64,000 bases of DNA from Bacteroidaceae bacterium. Lineage in GTDB: Bacteria > Bacteroidota > Bacteroidia > Bacteroidales > Muribaculaceae. A program made the position numbers and the translations under genes. How positions within the stretch are numbered: the first letter of the stretch is position 1; every line of letters starts with the position of its first letter. Shown here piece after piece: positions 61,594 to 64,000 of the stretch. The stretch lies in contig JAETNO010000014.1 in the NCBI GenBank assembly GCA_021768245.1, forward strand, positions 1 through 64,000. Reading direction: 5' to 3'. The notes below the pieces were generated by a model. The model was not told the DNA's origin. It did no database searches and saw only the letters and a program-made list of their open reading frames with translations.

Positions 61594-62313
61594 TCAGGAA
61601 TAGAGGAGGAATATCGTGGGGGTCTTGTCGTAGTCATACTGCCTTTTCGCCCATTTTTCAAGCGGCAGTGTGATTATTTTTTGTCGCGGGCCTGTGATGT
61701 CGGAGGCCACGCACAGTTTCAGTCCCTTGGGTAGGGTTGATATAAGTTCGGCGATGAGGCGGTTGTTGCGATAGGGAGTCTCGATGAAAATCTGAGTCTG
61801 GAATTCGGTGCGTATCCTGCGCTCCATCTCCCGCAGTCGTGATGAGCGCGCTTTGGAATCGTGGGGCAGATAACCGATGAAGGCGAATGACTGTCCGTTG
61901 AATCCCGAACCCATCAGCGACAGGAGTATGCTCGACGGCCCTACGAGCGGCACTACCTCGAAGCCTCTTTCCTGGGCTATGGCCACCAGGTCGGCTCCCG
62001 GGTCGGCTATCGCCGGACAGCCGGCTTCGGAGATTACTCCTACCGGATGTCCGTCGGCGAGAGGTGACAGCATCGGGGGGATATCCTCGGGAGGTGTATG
62101 CTCATCGAGGACTGTGAATGACAGTGAATCGATGTCAATGTCGCGGTCACAGCGTTTGAGAAAACGGCGCACTGTCCTGACATTCTCCACCACGAAATGC
62201 TTAATCCCACGGATAATCTCAATATTTTCCGCAGGAATCACGTCGCCGACCGGAGCGTCGCTCATGGTTGACGGTATCAGATAGAGAGCCGGGCGTAGTG
62301 TGGTCGTTGTCAT
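61594..62313 (-). CDS. SAM-dependent methyltransferase of the RsmI/tetrapyrrole methylase type
   Basis: The 239-residue protein has the RsmI-like core: YLIPSTMSDAP near the start, VISEAGCPAIADPGADLVAIA (SAM binding) and VVPLVGPSSILLSLMGSGFNGQSFAFIGYLP, then ETPYRNNRL. RsmI makes Cm1402 in 16S rRNA; this short form is common in Bacteroidetes and may have another RNA target. The start at 62313 shares one base with the sufB stop (TAATG), so it is translated right after sufB. In-frame codons upstream lie within sufB and are not used. Confidence 0.9.
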   Translation of the reverse strand: MTTTTLRPALYLIPSTMSDAPVGDVIPAENIEIIRGIKHFVVENVRTVRRFLKRCDRDIDIDSLSFTVLDEHTPPEDIPPMLSPLADGHPVGVISEAGCPAIADPGADLVAIAQERGFEVVPLVGPSSILLSLMGSGFNGQSFAFIGYLPHDSKARSSRLREMERRIRTEFQTQIFIETPYRNNRLIAELISTLPKGLKLCVASDITGPRQKIITLPLEKWAKRQYDYDKTPTIFLLYS

Positions 62314-63782
62314 TATCCTACAGATCCTTCGAGTGAGATTTGAAGAAGATTCTGAGCTTCGACCGCGAATTCCATCGGTAGCTTGTTCATAACCTCCTTG
62401 GCATAGCCGTTGACTATGAGTGCGATAGCCTCTTCGGTGGGTATGCCTCGCTGATTGCAGTAGAAGAGCTGGTCCTCGGAGATTTTCGATGTGGTGGCCT
62501 CGTGTTCCACAATGGCCGAGTCGTTGAGCACATCGATATAGGGGAAGGTGTGGGCTCCGCATTTGTCGCCCATCAGCAGGGAGTCGCACTGGGTGTAGTT
62601 GCGGCATCCGCTTGCGTCCTTAGCCACTTTTACGAGTCCACGGTATGAGTTCTGGGAATGTCCGGCTGAGATTCCTTTCGAGACGATTGTCGAAGTGGAA
62701 TTCTTGCCTATATGAATCATCTTGGTGCCTGTGTCGGCCTGCTGACGGTTTTTGGTCACTGCTACCGAGTAAAATTCTCCCCGGGAATAGTCGCCTTTCA
62801 GCACACAGGATGGATATTTCCATGTAATCGCCGAGCCGGTCTCGACCTGTGTCCATGATAGTTTTGAGTGGTCGCCACGGCAGAGTCCGCGTTTCGTCAC
62901 GAAATTGTAGATTCCTCCGCGCCCTTCGGCGTCGCCGGCATACCAGTTCTGAACGGTGGAATATTTCACTTCGGCACGGTCTTCAACGATGATTTCGACA
63001 ATTGCGGCGTGGAGCTGGTTTTCATCGCGCATCGGGGCGGTGCAGCCTTCGAGATAGCTCACGTAGGCGTCGTCGTCGGCCACGATGAGCGTCCGCTCGA
63101 ACTGTCCCGTGCCTGCTGCATTTATGCGGAAATAGGTCGAGAGTTCCATCGGGCATCTCACGCCTTTGGGTATATAGACGAAGGAGCCATCGGAAAAGAC
63201 TGCGGAGTTAAGGGCCGCGAAGAAATTGTCGCGGTAGCCTACGACCGAACCAAGATATTTTCTAACGAGGTCGGGGTAGTCCTTAACGGCTTCGGAAATC
63301 GAGCAGAAGATGATGCCTTTTTCGGCAAGTTTCTCGCGGTGGGTGGTCTTTACGCTCACTGAATCCATGACTGCGTCGACGGCCATACCTGCCAGGGCCT
63401 TCTGTTCCTGAAGGGGGATGCCGAGGCGGTTGAAGGTTTCGAGCAGTTGCGGGTCGACCTCGTCGAGGCTTTCCGGGCCTTTTGCCTTGGAACGTGGCTC
63501 GGCATAATAGCTGATTGCCTGATAGTCAATCGGTGGAATATCGAGATGCGCCCACCGGGGCATTTCGAGAGTCTGCCAATGGCGGAAAGCTTTCAGACGG
63601 AAATCGAGGAGCCATTCCGGCTCTCCCTTTTTCTTTGAAATCATGCGCACCACATCCTCATTGAGGCCGACAGGAATAATGTCGGTGTCAATATCTGTGG
63701 TGAAGCCATATTTATATTCGTCGGAAGTGGCGCTTTTGAGCAAGTCGTCGTCTTTCCTTGGATTTTTTTCGTTTGTTTCCAT
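62313..63782 (-). CDS. sufB: Fe-S cluster assembly protein SufB
   Basis: SufB is the scaffold of the SufBCD complex that assembles Fe-S clusters under stress or as the main system in Bacteroidetes. The 489-residue protein has GVRCPMELSTYFRIN (about 210-224), YLEGCTAP and the scaffold Cys region near ASGCRNYTQCDSLLMGDKCGAHTFPYI. The C-terminus carries GIPTEEAIALIVNGYAKE. sufC and sufD are normally its neighbours, but here it is followed directly by an RsmI-like gene and preceded by an unknown gene 34 bp away. Confidence 0.96.
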   Translation of the reverse strand: METNEKNPRKDDDLLKSATSDEYKYGFTTDIDTDIIPVGLNEDVVRMISKKKGEPEWLLDFRLKAFRHWQTLEMPRWAHLDIPPIDYQAISYYAEPRSKAKGPESLDEVDPQLLETFNRLGIPLQEQKALAGMAVDAVMDSVSVKTTHREKLAEKGIIFCSISEAVKDYPDLVRKYLGSVVGYRDNFFAALNSAVFSDGSFVYIPKGVRCPMELSTYFRINAAGTGQFERTLIVADDDAYVSYLEGCTAPMRDENQLHAAIVEIIVEDRAEVKYSTVQNWYAGDAEGRGGIYNFVTKRGLCRGDHSKLSWTQVETGSAITWKYPSCVLKGDYSRGEFYSVAVTKNRQQADTGTKMIHIGKNSTSTIVSKGISAGHSQNSYRGLVKVAKDASGCRNYTQCDSLLMGDKCGAHTFPYIDVLNDSAIVEHEATTSKISEDQLFYCNQRGIPTEEAIALIVNGYAKEVMNKLPMEFAVEAQNLLQISLEGSVG

Positions 63783-63816
63783 AAGTAACTTTAGAAGTCA
63801 GCTGTCAGATGTGTGT

Positions 63817-64000
63817 TTAGACTGGGGACACCGGTTCGCGGTGAGCCACTCCTTTGACCGGAGCGGGAGCGGGGGTGAACTGTGTATCCTCCTCGATGGG
63901 CGATACGGTGTCGAGCAGCCAGGGAGCGAAGCCTACCACCAAATCCACGGCCTGCCCACCGGCGAGGCGTGATTTCGAGAGGAGGGTAGTATTAGGGAAG
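63817..64000 (-). CDS. C-terminal end of an unrecognised protein (5' end outside window)
   Basis: The last 60 codons of a minus-strand gene end ...VAHREPVSPV before a TAA stop at 63817-63819. The visible part reads FPNTTLLSKSRLAGG, VDLVVGFAPWLLDT and FTPAPAPVKG. I cannot name the protein from this fragment. It lies 34 bp upstream of sufB on the same strand, so it is probably in the same operon. Confidence 0.6.
   Translation of the reverse strand, partial: FPNTTLLSKSRLAGGQAVDLVVGFAPWLLDTVSPIEEDTQFTPAPAPVKGVAHREPVSPV

Overview
The window reads as a chromosomal segment of a Bacteroidales bacterium, probably family Muribaculaceae or a close relative. The evidence is a fused LpxC/FabZ protein, a SusC/SusD pair, four fimbrillin-type lipoproteins, GldD and GldE, a DUF3127 protein, and many promoters of the Bacteroidetes pattern (TTTG, 19-20 bp, TAnnTTTG). 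Most genes also lack a Shine-Dalgarno sequence. The family assignment is inference from gene content. No plasmid, prophage, CRISPR array or complete insertion sequence is visible.

Layout: 1-111 is the 3' end of a 5S rRNA with its terminator. 131-3537 is a lipid A operon (lpxD, lpxC/fabZ, lpxA). 3559-4637 holds smpB and a Yip1-type membrane protein. 4826-11088 is a SusC/SusD/thioredoxin-fold nutrient-uptake operon behind a duplicated promoter. 11092-11772 is a DUF3127 gene. 11823-13768 (minus strand) is an ECF sigma factor, its probable anti-sigma factor and a secreted Arg/Glu/Gln/Ala-rich helical protein. 13979-18644 holds a porin, an acetyltransferase, a phosphodiesterase, a glycosidase-like lipoprotein and rpsU, followed by tRNA-Met and an XRE/S24 repressor. 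19751-23918 is the fimbrillin cluster. 24151-26765 is gldE-gldD-PPTase. 26996-29068 is an outer-membrane barrel.

29084-32766 holds a small unknown protein, pdxB, a membrane protein and purD. 32871-33252 contains two inverted MITE-like elements with TAA target duplications. 33323-38503 holds an RNA methyltransferase, serine acetyltransferase, an ion channel with an odd filter and an abundant-looking TPR lipoprotein. 38698-44347 holds speA, truA, an AspT-like transporter and prfB with its programmed frameshift. 44509-45554 is a small decayed region with a BRO-type pseudogene and a doubtful ORF. 45457-51666 holds an alanine transporter, phosphoglucomutase, a lipoprotein and a von Willebrand A protein whose motif order looks circularly permuted. 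52325-60488 is a plus-strand housekeeping run: aspS, nif3-like, zinc ribbon, a SlyD-like isomerase, efp, a UDG-family protein, DedA, rpe and queA. 60483-64000 (minus) holds an MBL hydrolase, an RsmI-like methyltransferase, sufB and the end of an unknown gene.

Most of the window is ordinary core genome: envelope biogenesis, translation and tRNA modification, cofactor and purine synthesis. The accessory interest lies in the Sus/thioredoxin operon, the sigma/anti-sigma unit, the fimbrillin cluster, the inverted MITE pair, the ion channel filter and the VWA protein. I found no clear previously undescribed multigene system. The best candidates for something new are the sigma/anti-sigma/helical-repeat unit and the permuted VWA protein. 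All functional calls come from reading sequence and motifs; no searches were run.
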